42,807 nucleotides of DNA from Caldifarciminota bacterium UBA1063. Lineage in GTDB: Bacteria; Hydrothermota; Hydrothermia; UBA1063. This document shows positions 16,645 through 25,788 of this stretch, one piece after another. The stretch is taken from contig DCDE01000027.1 of the NCBI GenBank assembly GCA_002316275.1, positions 1 through 42,807 on the forward strand, read 5' to 3'. A model generated the notes under the pieces. It saw nothing but the letters and a program-made list of their open reading frames with translations, had not been told where the DNA came from and did no database searches. Position 1 is the stretch's first letter, and every line of letters starts with the position of its first letter. Position numbers and translations under genes: made by a program.

Positions 16645-17406
16645 ATGAGAGAGAAGATTATTGCTGGGAACTGGAAGATGTATATGAATCACGTAGAAGC
16701 TGTTAAGTTCATAAACGATCTTCAGAAAGAGTTGAAACGAGTTGAAACAGCTTACGAGATTGCAGTTTTCCCACCCTTTACTTCTCTTTTTGCGGTTTCT
16801 CAGGTGTTGGATAAGGATCTTATAAAACTTGGTGCTCAAAATACATTTTATGAGAAGGAAGGGGCATACACGGGAGAAGTTTCTGTATCGATGCTTAAGG
16901 CTATTGGCTGTGATTATGTCATTGTGGGGCATTCGGAAAGAAGGAAATACTTCTATGAGGATGATGCAATGATTGCATTGAAGATAAAAGCGTCCCTTGA
17001 GGGAGGAATTACTCCGATTCTCTGTGTTGGTGAGACCTTGGAGGAAAGGGAAAAGGGTAAGGCTAAGGAGGTCGTAAAGCAGCAGATGGAAGAGGATTTG
17101 CGATATCTTTCTAAAGAGGATATCAGGCGTATTGTTATTGCATATGAGCCCGTCTGGGCTATTGGTACTGGCAAGAATGCAACGCCCGAAGAGGCTCAGG
17201 AGATGCATGAGTTTGTTAGGGAGACTTTAAACTGCCAGTTTGGTTTTTCTGAAATTACGATTCTGTATGGAGGGAGCGTAAAACCAGAAAATATTGGGGA
17301 ATTAACACGTATGAAGGATGTGGATGGGGCCCTCGTCGGGGGTGCTTCAATTAAACTCGATTCGTTTTTGGGGATTATTAAAAACGTTTATCAAGGAGGC
17401 GATTGA
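16645..17406 (+). CDS. tpiA: Triosephosphate isomerase
   Basis: This glycolytic enzyme interconverts dihydroxyacetone phosphate and glyceraldehyde 3-phosphate. The 253 residues carry all catalytic residues: NWK (Lys11), His96 in VGHSERR, and Glu168 in AYEPVWAIGTG. The phosphate-binding loop YGGSVKPEN follows. The length is normal and there is no fusion. It is the first gene of a long operon, the order tpiA-secG being common in bacteria. The leader is nearly absent and has no Shine-Dalgarno sequence. The secG ATG follows one base after the stop codon. Confidence 0.97.
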   Translation: MREKIIAGNWKMYMNHVEAVKFINDLQKELKRVETAYEIAVFPPFTSLFAVSQVLDKDLIKLGAQNTFYEKEGAYTGEVSVSMLKAIGCDYVIVGHSERRKYFYEDDAMIALKIKASLEGGITPILCVGETLEEREKGKAKEVVKQQMEEDLRYLSKEDIRRIVIAYEPVWAIGTGKNATPEEAQEMHEFVRETLNCQFGFSEITILYGGSVKPENIGELTRMKDVDGALVGGASIKLDSFLGIIKNVYQGGD

Positions 17407-17407
17407 A

Positions 17408-17734
17408 ATGTACTCGTTTATCAGTGTTATTTATGTTTTGCTGGTTTTGGTTATGATAGTTGTGATTCTTATGCAGGAGCCAAGGGAGTCTGGTTTTTCT
17501 CCTAGCATGGGTGGTATGCAGCAGCTCCTTGGTGTAAAAGGTATTCCCACCTTCTTTACCAGACTGACCTGGGCTCTCGGGGTGGTTTTTATGGTATTTT
17601 CACTTATTCTTTCTGCTACTAATCCTGCTCAGAGGATGATAAGGCGTTCAGGAGGAGAAGAAGCGACTCCTATTCAAAAGCAAGAAACTGAGGTGCCGCA
17701 GCAAATGCCAGAATTACCTGGTGGGGGGAGGTAA
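17408..17734 (+). CDS. secG: Preprotein translocase subunit SecG
   Basis: This is a small inner-membrane subunit that aids SecYEG-dependent export. The 108 residues show two transmembrane helices (about 4-22 and 51-70) flanking the conserved cytoplasmic loop MQEPRESGFSPSMGG. A hydrophilic Pro/Glu/Gln-rich tail follows and ends GGGR. The start is the ATG at 17408, eight bases after AAGGAGG. A longer reading from 17318 would extend into tpiA and lacks homology. The rplU start lies two bases past the stop. Confidence 0.93.
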   Translation: MYSFISVIYVLLVLVMIVVILMQEPRESGFSPSMGGMQQLLGVKGIPTFFTRLTWALGVVFMVFSLILSATNPAQRMIRRSGGEEATPIQKQETEVPQQMPELPGGGR

Positions 17735-17736
17735 AA

Positions 17737-18054
17737 ATGAAGGAAGCGGTATTTGAATTTAAGGGATTTCAATACAGAGTTAAGGAAAATGATATTATAA
17801 AAACTCAAAAAGTTGCGGAGAAAGAGGGCGATACCGTTGAAATTGGCAATGTAATACTCGTTCAAGAAGGTGATAAGGTGACTATTGGCTCTCCTTATGT
17901 TGGGAATGCGCGAGTGGTTGCAAGGATTATGAAACACTATAAGGACGATAAAGTTACTGCATTCAGATTTGTGAATAAAGAAAACGTCCGGAAGAAGAGA
18001 GGCCACCGTCAGGAACTTTCGAAACTAAAGATCGAAAAGATTATCGTAGAGTAA
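17737..18054 (+). CDS. rplU: 50S ribosomal protein L21
   Basis: This is a 105-residue L21 protein of the large ribosomal subunit, which contacts domain I and II rRNA with L20. The family landmarks are FKGFQYRVKENDII at the start, the central GDKVTIGSPYV, and the C-terminal KKRGHRQELSKLKIEKI. A GGGGGGAGG just before the ATG gives a strong ribosome binding site inside the secG stop region. The gene that normally follows, rpmA (L27), is absent here; instead the next frame, starting at 18056, encodes a large secreted protease. Confidence 0.96.
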   Translation: MKEAVFEFKGFQYRVKENDIIKTQKVAEKEGDTVEIGNVILVQEGDKVTIGSPYVGNARVVARIMKHYKDDKVTAFRFVNKENVRKKRGHRQELSKLKIEKIIVE

Positions 18055-18055
18055 A

Positions 18056-21000
18056 TTGCTCTTTTCCCCGAATGCAATTCTCGCCTTAGCTTTGTGCTGT
18101 TTAACAGCTCAAGTAGATACGAATTTTAGCTCTTCTTTTGAACTCCTTATAATCGGTCCTGAAGAAGCAAGGCTCGTTGCGGAAGACTATGCGGAGTACA
18201 AAAATCGAATTGGGGTCCATGCGCAGTTTGTATCTATTGCTGAAATTAAAGCGAGGTTTTTCGGCGCAGACCTGCCCGAAAGGATAAGGAAGTCAATAAA
18301 GTATTACAGGGATGAATATCGTATCAGGTATGTGATGATCCTCGGGGATTTCAACCTTGTGCCTTCAAGAATTGCGTATATTAGTTATAACAGTAACCCT
18401 CTATCTAACAACGTGCCCACCGACTTTTACTATGCCGAATTAGATTCTGATTGGGACAAGAACAAAAATGGACTTTATGGTGAAATGGCAGATAGCATAG
18501 ATCTTGTGCCCCAGGTTATGATAGGGAGAATTCCTTATCATACTGTGTCGGAACTGGCAAACTATTTCGAAAAGCTGAAGAATTATAAGCACCTTGTTTC
18601 ACCGATCCCCAGTGTGCTTTCCCACTGTGCCGATGTTACAGGGAATGGGAATTCACATGTTCTTGGTGAACATGTATTAAGTGTCTTCCCCAATGCCTTT
18701 GAAAAAAGAAGGTTGTACGAGATCGGTTCATCGGTAAATCTGAGTAAAGAGCAGTTCATCGATAGCGTGAATTCGTCTCCATCCTATGTTTATTCCTGCT
18801 CCCATGGCGATTTTAGTAATCTCTATATCAATCAGACACCGCAAGTTTCCTTTGGCTTTACGGATCTCCACCTCCTTACAGCCTATCCTGCTTTTTGGGG
18901 TATACTTTCTTGTGATGTTGGTGGATACGATAGGAATGCCCTCGGCGAGCACCTCCTCTTCAATGCTTCCTCTATAGGCATATTGACTCAGACGAGGGAT
19001 GGTTTTACATCCTCTAATCCATTTTTTGTGGAATTCTTTGAGAAATTATTTAGCTCGGAGTCTTACTCCCTTGGCGAGGCAGACAGTGCCATGCGTTCCC
19101 ACTTTGCTGTTCAGGGAGGAAGCTCGATTGTTTCATACTATTCCCTACTGAGCTATGTACTCCTTGCCGACCCCACAATGGTTCCACAGAAGCAGAGTTA
19201 CCACCGTTATCAATTTTCGGAATTGCGTATTTCTGAAGATACTCTGCTTGTAGTTAAAGTAAGGCCATCGCCCATGCCGACTTCTAAGCCTGTTTACAAG
19301 AAGTTCGTATTATACAAGAAAGGTGAAATTTTGAGTGCAACATCAACGGAGCAGGACTCTGTAATTTTTTCAATGCATCCAAGGTCGCCAGGGTACGTTT
19401 ATGTGACTGTCACAGGTGCGCAGGCTCTCGATATTACCGATTCTATATATATTACTCCTTTTACAGTCCCGGTGACTTATGGTCTCGAGTACTCTTTAAA
19501 TGAGTTTGGAGACTCGGTAATAGTTTCAAATGCGCACTTTGAGCTGGGTGTAAAGGTAAAAAATACCTCGTCTAAGATACTATCTCCCTTAAATATTCTG
19601 ATAAGAGCCGATTCCATCATCACTCTCGTAGATTCTGTTTTTCGGGTTAAACTCGGACCGTTTGAAGAAACTGGAATTAGGGTGAGGGGTAAGGTAAAAG
19701 TGGCTCAGAGAGATTGTGCTGCGAGAGTGATATTATTAACTGAGACGGAAACTTCACAGGGAGCTTGTAGTATTATTCTGGATGTTTCTCTTTCGCGGCT
19801 TGAGATTAGCCACCTTCGAGTTCTGCGCAATGCGCAGCACCTGGTTTTTAACATAAAAATTTCAAACCCCAATAGATACACTGTCAAGGATGTAAAAGTA
19901 TTTGCGAAGGGTGAGCAAAACTATATGCTTTCCCATATCCGTCAAATTCGGAGCCAATCTGATACTACTGTGATTGACTCTATTCCTATCGATCCTTTAC
20001 TTTCCGAAATCAGGGTATTCTATATGAATGATTCCATTGTAATTCCTATCTCACCCCATGGGGCAATCTTACCCGCACCATACGGTCTTTCGGGCAGTTC
20101 AGCACCAGGCTCTGTAAATCTAAAGTGGCGTAGCCCCTATCCTGGGCTCCTTTTTAATGTTTACAGGAGCTATGACGGTGTAGATTATGGGAAAATAAAC
20201 GATGATTTCGTACACGGCGTAAACTTCACCGATTACACTGCAAATGGGCCCGCTTACTACTGTGTAACAGCCCTTGATACCATTTGCAATTTGGAAAGTA
20301 ATTATTCCAATGCTATTCTCATGGCGCCAAATCCTCTGTATATGGAAGGGTGGCCCAAATCGACGCCTGGCACTGGGTATTCTACGCCTGTTGTATGCCA
20401 GTTCGATGCGTCTACAGCTGGATTGGAGCTTATCATCGCTGCCAGCTTTGATAGTGTAATATACGCCTTCAGTTTGGCGGGTGAACTTTTACCAGGCTGG
20501 CCCGTACATATTCCTGGGACTGTACTTTCTGCTCTCGCTTCAGGGGACATCGATGGCGATGGTGAAGAAGAAGTTGTAGTACCCACCTGGAGTGGAATTT
20601 ATGGATTGCATGTTTTTAATAAGGATGGAAGCGATTTGCCCGGTTTTCCCGTGGTGCTTTCGGGATCCTGTGGCTCCACCCCTGCAATTATGGATTTAAA
20701 TGGTGATACTATCCCCGAAATTATCATAAAGGATGGTTCTTACATAAAGGTGTTTGGAAATAATGGCGTTCTTTTGAGAAGCCGATATCTGGGTTGGAAT
20801 CCAACTTCTCCTGCTTGTGGTGATCTGAATGGCGATAGTCTCCCGGAGATCGTAGTTTCATACTCTAACACAGGTATTGGGTACGTAACAGCGCTCGACT
20901 TTAGTCTCAATCCGATACAAGGTTTTCCTTATCCTATTAGCCCTAACGATATCACTTCACCTTCTATTGGGGAACTGTACGAAGGTGCTGCAGGTCCGGA

Positions 21001-21763
21001 AATTGTCGTCTGTGCAGGCGATTCCCTGTATGTGGTTTCTTCATCGGGGTCCCTTATTAGCTGTACCTACACTGGTGCCCTTACCTCCTGGTCCTTTGCC
21101 ATTTCGCCAGCAATCGCCGATGTGGACGGCGATGGAATAAAGGATATATGCATTCCCTATGCAAATGGGATAAAGGTATTTAGATCCAATGGAAGCCTGC
21201 TCTCCGGGTTTCCTTTGGAATGTGGTGGAGGATTCTCTTCCTGTGTCGTGGGTGACGTAGATGGAGATGGGCGGTGTGAGGTTTTAAAGGGGAGTGTAGA
21301 TAATATGCTGTATGCATGTGATTCGGATGGGAGTATAATCCTCGGTTTCCCCGTAGACCTCTTTTCATATGCCTACATCACTCCCCAGGTAGTGGATTTG
21401 AACCTTGATGGAAACTTCGAGATAGTCGCTTCATCCTGGGCAAACTCGGTGTTTGTTTACGAGACCAGAGGTCTTGGTTCTGGAGACAGCTGGCCTATGT
21501 ACAAGCACGATAGGCAGAGGAGCGGGTGGGCAGAGTTCGAGTGTAGCATAAATACTGTTGTAAAAGACCCGTCGATCTCTGAGCACCTCGAGGGTGGCAT
21601 TGAGACAAATATGGTAACTGTTTATGATATAATGGGAAGGGAAGTCTATGGGGGAGACTATTCTTCGTTTGAGAAGACTGTTGTAAGGCATCTGAAAAGC
21701 GGGATTTATTTTATAAAAGCCAGTGGCAAGTCAGAGGTTACAAAGAGGATGGTTATAAAATGA
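18056..21763 (+). CDS. Secreted C25 gingipain-like protease with FG-GAP repeats and T9SS tail
   Basis: This is a 1235-residue exported cysteine protease of family C25. A signal-like segment (AILALALCCLTA) is followed by the gingipain fold with catalytic His250 (SCSHGDF) and Cys286 (ILSCDVGG). After beta-rich linkers comes a fibronectin-III-like domain (PYGLSGSSAPGSVNLKW). Then come at least five FG-GAP/VCBS-type calcium loops such as DIDGDGEEEV, DLNGDTIPEI, DLNGDSLPEI, DVDGDGIKDI and DVDGDGRCEV, expected to form a beta-propeller. The last 75 residues are a type A T9SS sorting domain (VYDIMGREV...KSGIYFIKA...RMVIK). The start is a TTG two bases after the rplU stop with a weak ribosome binding site. 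It lies between rplU and prfA, so a surface protease shares a transcript with translation genes. Its target is unknown. Confidence 0.9.
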   Translation: MLFSPNAILALALCCLTAQVDTNFSSSFELLIIGPEEARLVAEDYAEYKNRIGVHAQFVSIAEIKARFFGADLPERIRKSIKYYRDEYRIRYVMILGDFNLVPSRIAYISYNSNPLSNNVPTDFYYAELDSDWDKNKNGLYGEMADSIDLVPQVMIGRIPYHTVSELANYFEKLKNYKHLVSPIPSVLSHCADVTGNGNSHVLGEHVLSVFPNAFEKRRLYEIGSSVNLSKEQFIDSVNSSPSYVYSCSHGDFSNLYINQTPQVSFGFTDLHLLTAYPAFWGILSCDVGGYDRNALGEHLLFNASSIGILTQTRDGFTSSNPFFVEFFEKLFSSESYSLGEADSAMRSHFAVQGGSSIVSYYSLLSYVLLADPTMVPQKQSYHRYQFSELRISEDTLLVVKVRPSPMPTSKPVYKKFVLYKKGEILSATSTEQDSVIFSMHPRSPGYVYVTVTGAQALDITDSIYITPFTVPVTYGLEYSLNEFGDSVIVSNAHFELGVKVKNTSSKILSPLNILIRADSIITLVDSVFRVKLGPFEETGIRVRGKVKVAQRDCAARVILLTETETSQGACSIILDVSLSRLEISHLRVLRNAQHLVFNIKISNPNRYTVKDVKVFAKGEQNYMLSHIRQIRSQSDTTVIDSIPIDPLLSEIRVFYMNDSIVIPISPHGAILPAPYGLSGSSAPGSVNLKWRSPYPGLLFNVYRSYDGVDYGKINDDFVHGVNFTDYTANGPAYYCVTALDTICNLESNYSNAILMAPNPLYMEGWPKSTPGTGYSTPVVCQFDASTAGLELIIAASFDSVIYAFSLAGELLPGWPVHIPGTVLSALASGDIDGDGEEEVVVPTWSGIYGLHVFNKDGSDLPGFPVVLSGSCGSTPAIMDLNGDTIPEIIIKDGSYIKVFGNNGVLLRSRYLGWNPTSPACGDLNGDSLPEIVVSYSNTGIGYVTALDFSLNPIQGFPYPISPNDITSPSIGELYEGAAGPEIVVCAGDSLYVVSSSGSLISCTYTGALTSWSFAISPAIADVDGDGIKDICIPYANGIKVFRSNGSLLSGFPLECGGGFSSCVVGDVDGDGRCEVLKGSVDNMLYACDSDGSIILGFPVDLFSYAYITPQVVDLNLDGNFEIVASSWANSVFVYETRGLGSGDSWPMYKHDRQRSGWAEFECSINTVVKDPSISEHLEGGIETNMVTVYDIMGREVYGGDYSSFEKTVVRHLKSGIYFIKASGKSEVTKRMVIK

Positions 21764-22824
21764 ATATGGAGCTTTCGGAACTGAAGGAGAGAATTTCGGA
21801 GATTGAGTTAAAACTTGCTTCAGTGGTTCAAGAAGAGGAGAGGAGGGCGCTTATACAAGAGTATAAGAAGTTGCAGCACCTTGCTGGAAAGCTTGAACTT
21901 AGAGAAAAGCTTGAGAAAGAGCTTTCTGAAGCTGAAGAGATTATGGCGACTGAAGAAGGCGAAGAGCTCATTAATTACCTTTCGGAAGAAAAGACAAGGC
22001 TTGAAAAGCAACTTAAAGATATCGATGAAGAATTAAAAAAGTTGTTGGTCCCCGAAGACCCGAATGATTTTAAGAATGCCCTTGTGGAAATTAGGGCTGG
22101 GACGGGTGGCGAAGAAGCTGCCCTTTTTGCAGCTGACCTTTTTAAGATGTATACAAGATATGCTGAAAATAAGAAATTCAAGGTATATATCGTTGATTCC
22201 CACCCAACGCCCCTTGGGGGTTTCAAGGAAATTTCCTTCATCGTTGAAGGACCTTATGCATATAAATATTTTAAATTTGAATCCGGAGTGCATAGGGTTC
22301 AAAGGATACCAATCACCGAGACGGGAGGAAGGATCCATACATCAACGGCAAGCGTAGTGGTTCTCCCAGAGGCTGAAGAGGCTGAAGTAAATATCAATAT
22401 GGAAGATTTGAGGATCGATACCTTCCGTGCGGGTGGTCCCGGTGGTCAGTATGTAAATATGACCGATTCAGCGGTTCGGATTACCCATATTCCTACCGGT
22501 ATTGTCGTAGTGTGTCAGGATGAGAGATCTCAGCATAAGAACAAGGCTAAGGCTCTGAGGCTCTTGAGGTCTAAATTGAAGGACCTTGAGGAGAAGAAGA
22601 TAGAAGATGAGATGAGATCCAAGAGGAAGTCTTATATTGGGACAGGTGACCGGAGCGAGAAAATTAGAACTTACAACTTTCCTCAAAATAGAGTCACTGA
22701 CCATCGTATAGATCTTAGCGTATACAGGCTCGAGGACATTTTAAATGGAGACCTTGACCTTTTAGTGCAAAAACTTCTTGAAGCTGAAGAAAAACTGAAA
22801 ATTGAAAGTCAGGGATCTTTATAA
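21760..22824 (+). CDS. prfA: Peptide chain release factor 1
   Basis: RF1 releases peptides at UAA and UAG. It has 354 residues, with the catalytic GGQ at 228-230 in FRAGGPGGQYVNMTDS and the codon-recognition region holding PIT (a PxT tripeptide) in VQRIPITETGGRIHTS, which marks RF1 rather than RF2. The N-terminal coiled-coil domain is complete. The ATG overlaps the stop of the protease gene in an ATGA, and the prmC start lies 23 bases inside its 3' end. The pairing with prmC, which methylates the GGQ glutamine, is the standard arrangement. Confidence 0.96.
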   Translation: MNMELSELKERISEIELKLASVVQEEERRALIQEYKKLQHLAGKLELREKLEKELSEAEEIMATEEGEELINYLSEEKTRLEKQLKDIDEELKKLLVPEDPNDFKNALVEIRAGTGGEEAALFAADLFKMYTRYAENKKFKVYIVDSHPTPLGGFKEISFIVEGPYAYKYFKFESGVHRVQRIPITETGGRIHTSTASVVVLPEAEEAEVNINMEDLRIDTFRAGGPGGQYVNMTDSAVRITHIPTGIVVVCQDERSQHKNKAKALRLLRSKLKDLEEKKIEDEMRSKRKSYIGTGDRSEKIRTYNFPQNRVTDHRIDLSVYRLEDILNGDLDLLVQKLLEAEEKLKIESQGSL

Positions 22825-23629
22825 AGTCATCTCAAAGGCTATTTCAACGGTTTCACCAGAAGCTGAGGCTGAGGCAAAATGGATCGTTGAAGAGCTCTTC
22901 GGAAAAAAGTTTGAGTATCTATTTGTTGAAAATCCATCGGTAGGGCAATTAATTGATAGGGCTAATGAGATCGTAAGGAAAAGGGTTAGCGAACGCATCC
23001 CCCTGCAGTACCTTTTCAAAAAGGCTTTTTTTTACGGATTTGAGCTTTACGTGGATGAGAGGGTTCTTATCCCCAGAAGCGACACTGAGGTTATCGTGGA
23101 TTACGTGTTAGAGACCTTTAAAGAGAGGGACCTTACATGGCTTGATCTGGGAACGGGTAGTGGTGCGATTGCCCTCGCTCTTGATAAATTCCTTAAAGGT
23201 ACTGGCTTTGCCTCCGACGTTTCGATGGAAGCAATATCAGTAGCTAATGTAAATGCCAATAAGTATGGTGCCCGTTTTATGCTCATTGTTGCCAATCTTT
23301 TCTCACCCTTTAAGGATAGCAGTTTCGATTTGATTGTATCGAATCCACCTTATATAGCTGAAGCTGAAAAGGGAGCCCTTTCGCCTGAAGTTCTTTTTGA
23401 ACCTCCTTCAGCGCTGTTAGGAGGAAAAGAGGGCTTTGAGTTCACCGAAACTATGCTTTTAGAGGCGCAACGTATACTGGTTCGTGGTGGCAGCATTATA
23501 ATAGAAACATCTCCAGAGTGCTATGAGAAGCTCAAGAAAACGGGGGTTGTGAAAAGTTACATCCTTGTGAAGGAGATTTATGACCTTTCTGGAGAATTGA
23601 GGGGGCTGCACCTTTTAAGGAGTTTCTAA
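22802..23629 (+). CDS. prmC: Release factor glutamine N5-methyltransferase PrmC
   Basis: This SAM enzyme methylates the glutamine of the GGQ motif in release factors. The 275 residues carry the N-terminal helical domain ending in RIPLQYLF, the SAM loop LDLGTGSGAIALAL and the substrate motif SNPPY (Asn181-Tyr184). The TTG start at 22802 lies 23 bases inside prfA, implying coupled translation. A common spelling of the N-terminal motif is PxQYixG; here it is PLQYLFKKAFFYG, which is acceptable for the family. Confidence 0.94.
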   Translation: MKVRDLYKVISKAISTVSPEAEAEAKWIVEELFGKKFEYLFVENPSVGQLIDRANEIVRKRVSERIPLQYLFKKAFFYGFELYVDERVLIPRSDTEVIVDYVLETFKERDLTWLDLGTGSGAIALALDKFLKGTGFASDVSMEAISVANVNANKYGARFMLIVANLFSPFKDSSFDLIVSNPPYIAEAEKGALSPEVLFEPPSALLGGKEGFEFTETMLLEAQRILVRGGSIIIETSPECYEKLKKTGVVKSYILVKEIYDLSGELRGLHLLRSF

Positions 23630-23630
23630 G

Positions 23631-24500
23631 ATGAATGATATTCAGAGCAAGATAATTACGAGAATTTCAGGTTATATGAAAGGTTCAAAGTATAAAGAGG
23701 CGCTTTTAGAATTACTTGTTTATCGCAGAGCCTTTTTACCTGAGCAGAAGGAGAAGGTACGTTTCCTCAGGGGTTACTTAAGCTTAAAAGCTGGAGACCC
23801 CGAGAGAGCCAGGAAAATTTTTGAGAAGCTTTCGGTCGACGCTCCAGAGAAATCCCTTTATTACTATTTCCTTGGTGTATCAAATCTGGAGCTTGCGAAC
23901 TACAAACTGAGCCTTATAAATTTTCAGGAAGCCTTAAAAATAGTACCAGAGAGCAGAGAATACCTTAAGAATTATGCGTGGGCTCTTGTGATGAACCATC
24001 GCAAAAAAGGTTTGTCGATTCTTGAAGATTTGTATAAGGAATGTCCCGATGATAAAGATCTTGCATTGAAGTACATTCTGGCTTTATTGAAGTTTGAAAA
24101 AGCAGAGCTTGCCAGGTGGATTGCAGAGCTTTCCTACAGGAAATTTCAAGAAGAGGAGTTCTTTGAGATCCTGAGTTCCATTAGAGATCCCGAAACTATT
24201 GATGGATTTTTTCTAACAGAAAATGAGGAAAAGGTGCTTCTTCTCATTGACTTAAGGTCAGGTTTGGCTCCCGAAATTATTGATGAGACCCAAGTCCTAT
24301 TTTTAGCCCTTAAAGATAGGGTTTTTAAAAGGATATATAAACCGGAACCGTGGGCGGCAGCCCTCGAGATTGCCGCAAGGGTTTTGCATAGCGATGAACC
24401 TGTGGACAAGAAGGTTATTACGAGAAAATATGGTGTGAATGGAACCCAGGTTGATAGGATTCTTAGGAAGGTTTTTGTTGGAGGACTCATTGGTGGATAA
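23631..24500 (+). CDS. TPR-repeat protein of unknown function
   Basis: This is a 289-residue soluble protein built mostly of tetratricopeptide-like helix pairs. The clearest repeats are near residues 43-75 (FLRGYLSLKAGDPERARKIF) and 77-105 (YYYFLGVSNLELANYKLSLI). No signal peptide or membrane segment is seen. The C-terminal 50 residues (VITRKYGVNGTQVDRILRKV) look like a helix-turn-helix, a pattern compatible with a DNA or protein contact. AAGGAG sits eight bases before the ATG, which follows the prmC stop by one base. It is likely a scaffold; partners are unknown. Confidence 0.75.
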   Translation: MNDIQSKIITRISGYMKGSKYKEALLELLVYRRAFLPEQKEKVRFLRGYLSLKAGDPERARKIFEKLSVDAPEKSLYYYFLGVSNLELANYKLSLINFQEALKIVPESREYLKNYAWALVMNHRKKGLSILEDLYKECPDDKDLALKYILALLKFEKAELARWIAELSYRKFQEEEFFEILSSIRDPETIDGFFLTENEEKVLLLIDLRSGLAPEIIDETQVLFLALKDRVFKRIYKPEPWAAALEIAARVLHSDEPVDKKVITRKYGVNGTQVDRILRKVFVGGLIGG

Positions 24501-25212
24501 GAGGTGGGTGCTCAAGAATTGTGGTAAGGAGCTTTTTTTTCAGTTTGTAATGGAAAAACCCTTCCAAATTTACTTTTCAACGAAGAAGATGGGGAATATC
24601 CACGAGACTCTTAACTTGTTTCCTTACGTGAAGCTCGAGCAGATTCATTCTAATATTGTGTGGAAGATCGATGAGGCTGTCCCGCCCGAGTCTCTCAGGG
24701 GAGACGGGCTTATCACTTCGAAGCCAAGGATTTACTTGGTGGTAAAAGTTGCCGATTGTTATCCTCTGTATATTGTTGACACTCTGAACCTATCGTGTGG
24801 TTTGTTCCACGTGGGTTGGAGAGGGTTGCGCAACGGCATTGTTGAATCTGCAATCGAAAAATTTAAGGAATACTTTAACAGTGTACCGGGGAAACTGATT
24901 GCCATCTTTGGGCCCGGGATTAGTGCAGAGCATTATGAGGTAGGGGCAGAGTTTAAGGATTACTTCAATTTTGGGTTAATTGAGAGGGATTCGAGGTATT
25001 ATTTTGATATTTTTAGTGAGGCTTCTACACGACTAAGGAAATTAGGTGTTGTTGAAATACACCCGCCTCCTTACGATACTTTCAGCAATCCCGAGTGGTT
25101 TCATTCAAAGAGGAGAGATGGGGTGCTTCTGGATTTGAATAGTGCAGTAATTGGCATCGAAAAAGAACCGAGTGTAAACTGTCTCATCGAGGATTCGGAG
25201 TATAATATTTAG
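24493..25212 (+). CDS. pgeF: Peptidoglycan editing factor PgeF (YfiH/laccase-domain)
   Basis: PgeF is a cytoplasmic amidase that removes wrongly incorporated amino acids from UDP-MurNAc precursors. The YfiH family was formerly called multicopper polyphenol oxidase. The family blocks are present: LEQIHSNIVW, GDGLITSKP, VKVADCYPLYIVD with its zinc-site cysteine, LFHVGWRGLRNGIVE with its zinc-site histidine, and FGPGISAEHYEVG. The last metal histidine region is less clear. The GTG at 24493 is eight bases after GGAGG (24480-24484) and gives 239 residues; a TTG at 24490 is an alternative. A longer frame from 24439 runs into the TPR gene and lacks homology. The stop codon abuts the convergent NUDIX stop with no gap. 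Confidence 0.88.
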   Translation: MDKRWVLKNCGKELFFQFVMEKPFQIYFSTKKMGNIHETLNLFPYVKLEQIHSNIVWKIDEAVPPESLRGDGLITSKPRIYLVVKVADCYPLYIVDTLNLSCGLFHVGWRGLRNGIVESAIEKFKEYFNSVPGKLIAIFGPGISAEHYEVGAEFKDYFNFGLIERDSRYYFDIFSEASTRLRKLGVVEIHPPPYDTFSNPEWFHSKRRDGVLLDLNSAVIGIEKEPSVNCLIEDSEYNI

Positions 25213-25725
25213 TCATTTTTTACGGAGTGCTACGGCTTCTCTTATTGCCCGTGTATGAGATTCAAAGGGTATTTTAGGCAGCGTTTTTAAGCTAAAGAAG
25301 CCAGCATCTTCGGCATCATCTCCAGGTTTTGGTGTACTGTCGGAAAATCCCATGTATACAATTACAACTATGCTTTCGTATCTTTTACTTCGTTGGTGAT
25401 ATACGTTTATGAGAATGGGGTCGTCGAGCTCTATTCCTGTTTCTTCAAGGAGCTCTCTCTTTGCCGCATATGCTGGTTCCTCACTCAGTTCTATGAACCC
25501 AGAGGGAAGAGCCCATTCCCCTTTCTCAGGCTCCACTTTCCTTTTTATGAGAAGGATTTCACCTTTACTGTTAAAGACAACTATGACAACTACCGGTACG
25601 GGATTCTTGTATATGGTGGACCCGCACACTGGACAGTAGAATCTTTCCCCTCGATCATCTGCAATCTTTTTTACCCTTTGACCACAATAGGGACAGTAGA
25701 TAGCTTCCTTTTCCAGACTAAGCAT
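25213..25725 (-). CDS. NUDIX hydrolase with N-terminal zinc ribbon
   Basis: This 170-residue NUDIX protein carries a zinc ribbon at residues 11-40 (CPYCGQ...CPVCG), followed by the NUDIX fold. The Nudix box GFIELSEEPAYAA...RELLEETGI is intact, with all metal-binding glutamates. The architecture matches the NudC-like or ADP-ribose-pyrophosphatase-like ribbon-NUDIX proteins, but no substrate residue allows a firmer call. Upstream on the minus strand, a TACAGT -10-like box lies 11 bases before the ATG and no Shine-Dalgarno sequence is visible, so this gene may also be leaderless (weak evidence). It converges on pgeF. Confidence 0.88.
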   Translation of the reverse strand: MLSLEKEAIYCPYCGQRVKKIADDRGERFYCPVCGSTIYKNPVPVVVIVVFNSKGEILLIKRKVEPEKGEWALPSGFIELSEEPAYAAKRELLEETGIELDDPILINVYHQRSKRYESIVVIVYMGFSDSTPKPGDDAEDAGFFSLKTLPKIPFESHTRAIREAVALRKK

Positions 25726-25788
25726 GGTAGAAATTTACTGTAAGGGGTTTGATTCTAAAAATTGTGTGCTCTCTTTTCCCTTTAATTA

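Noticed and set aside
16633..17208. A 191-residue minus-strand frame inside tpiA
   Set aside because: It is antisense to a fully conserved triosephosphate isomerase and shows no family motif.
17318..17407. A longer SecG start at 17318
   Set aside because: It lies inside tpiA, has no homology, and AAGGAGG sits properly before the ATG at 17408.
20500..21460. FG-GAP region considered as a DNA tandem repeat
   Set aside because: The repetition is at protein level (DxDGDG loops); spacing and nucleotide sequence vary too much for a DNA repeat array.
21760..22824. RF2 with a programmed frameshift
   Set aside because: The frame is continuous and the PIT tripeptide is of the RF1 PxT type.
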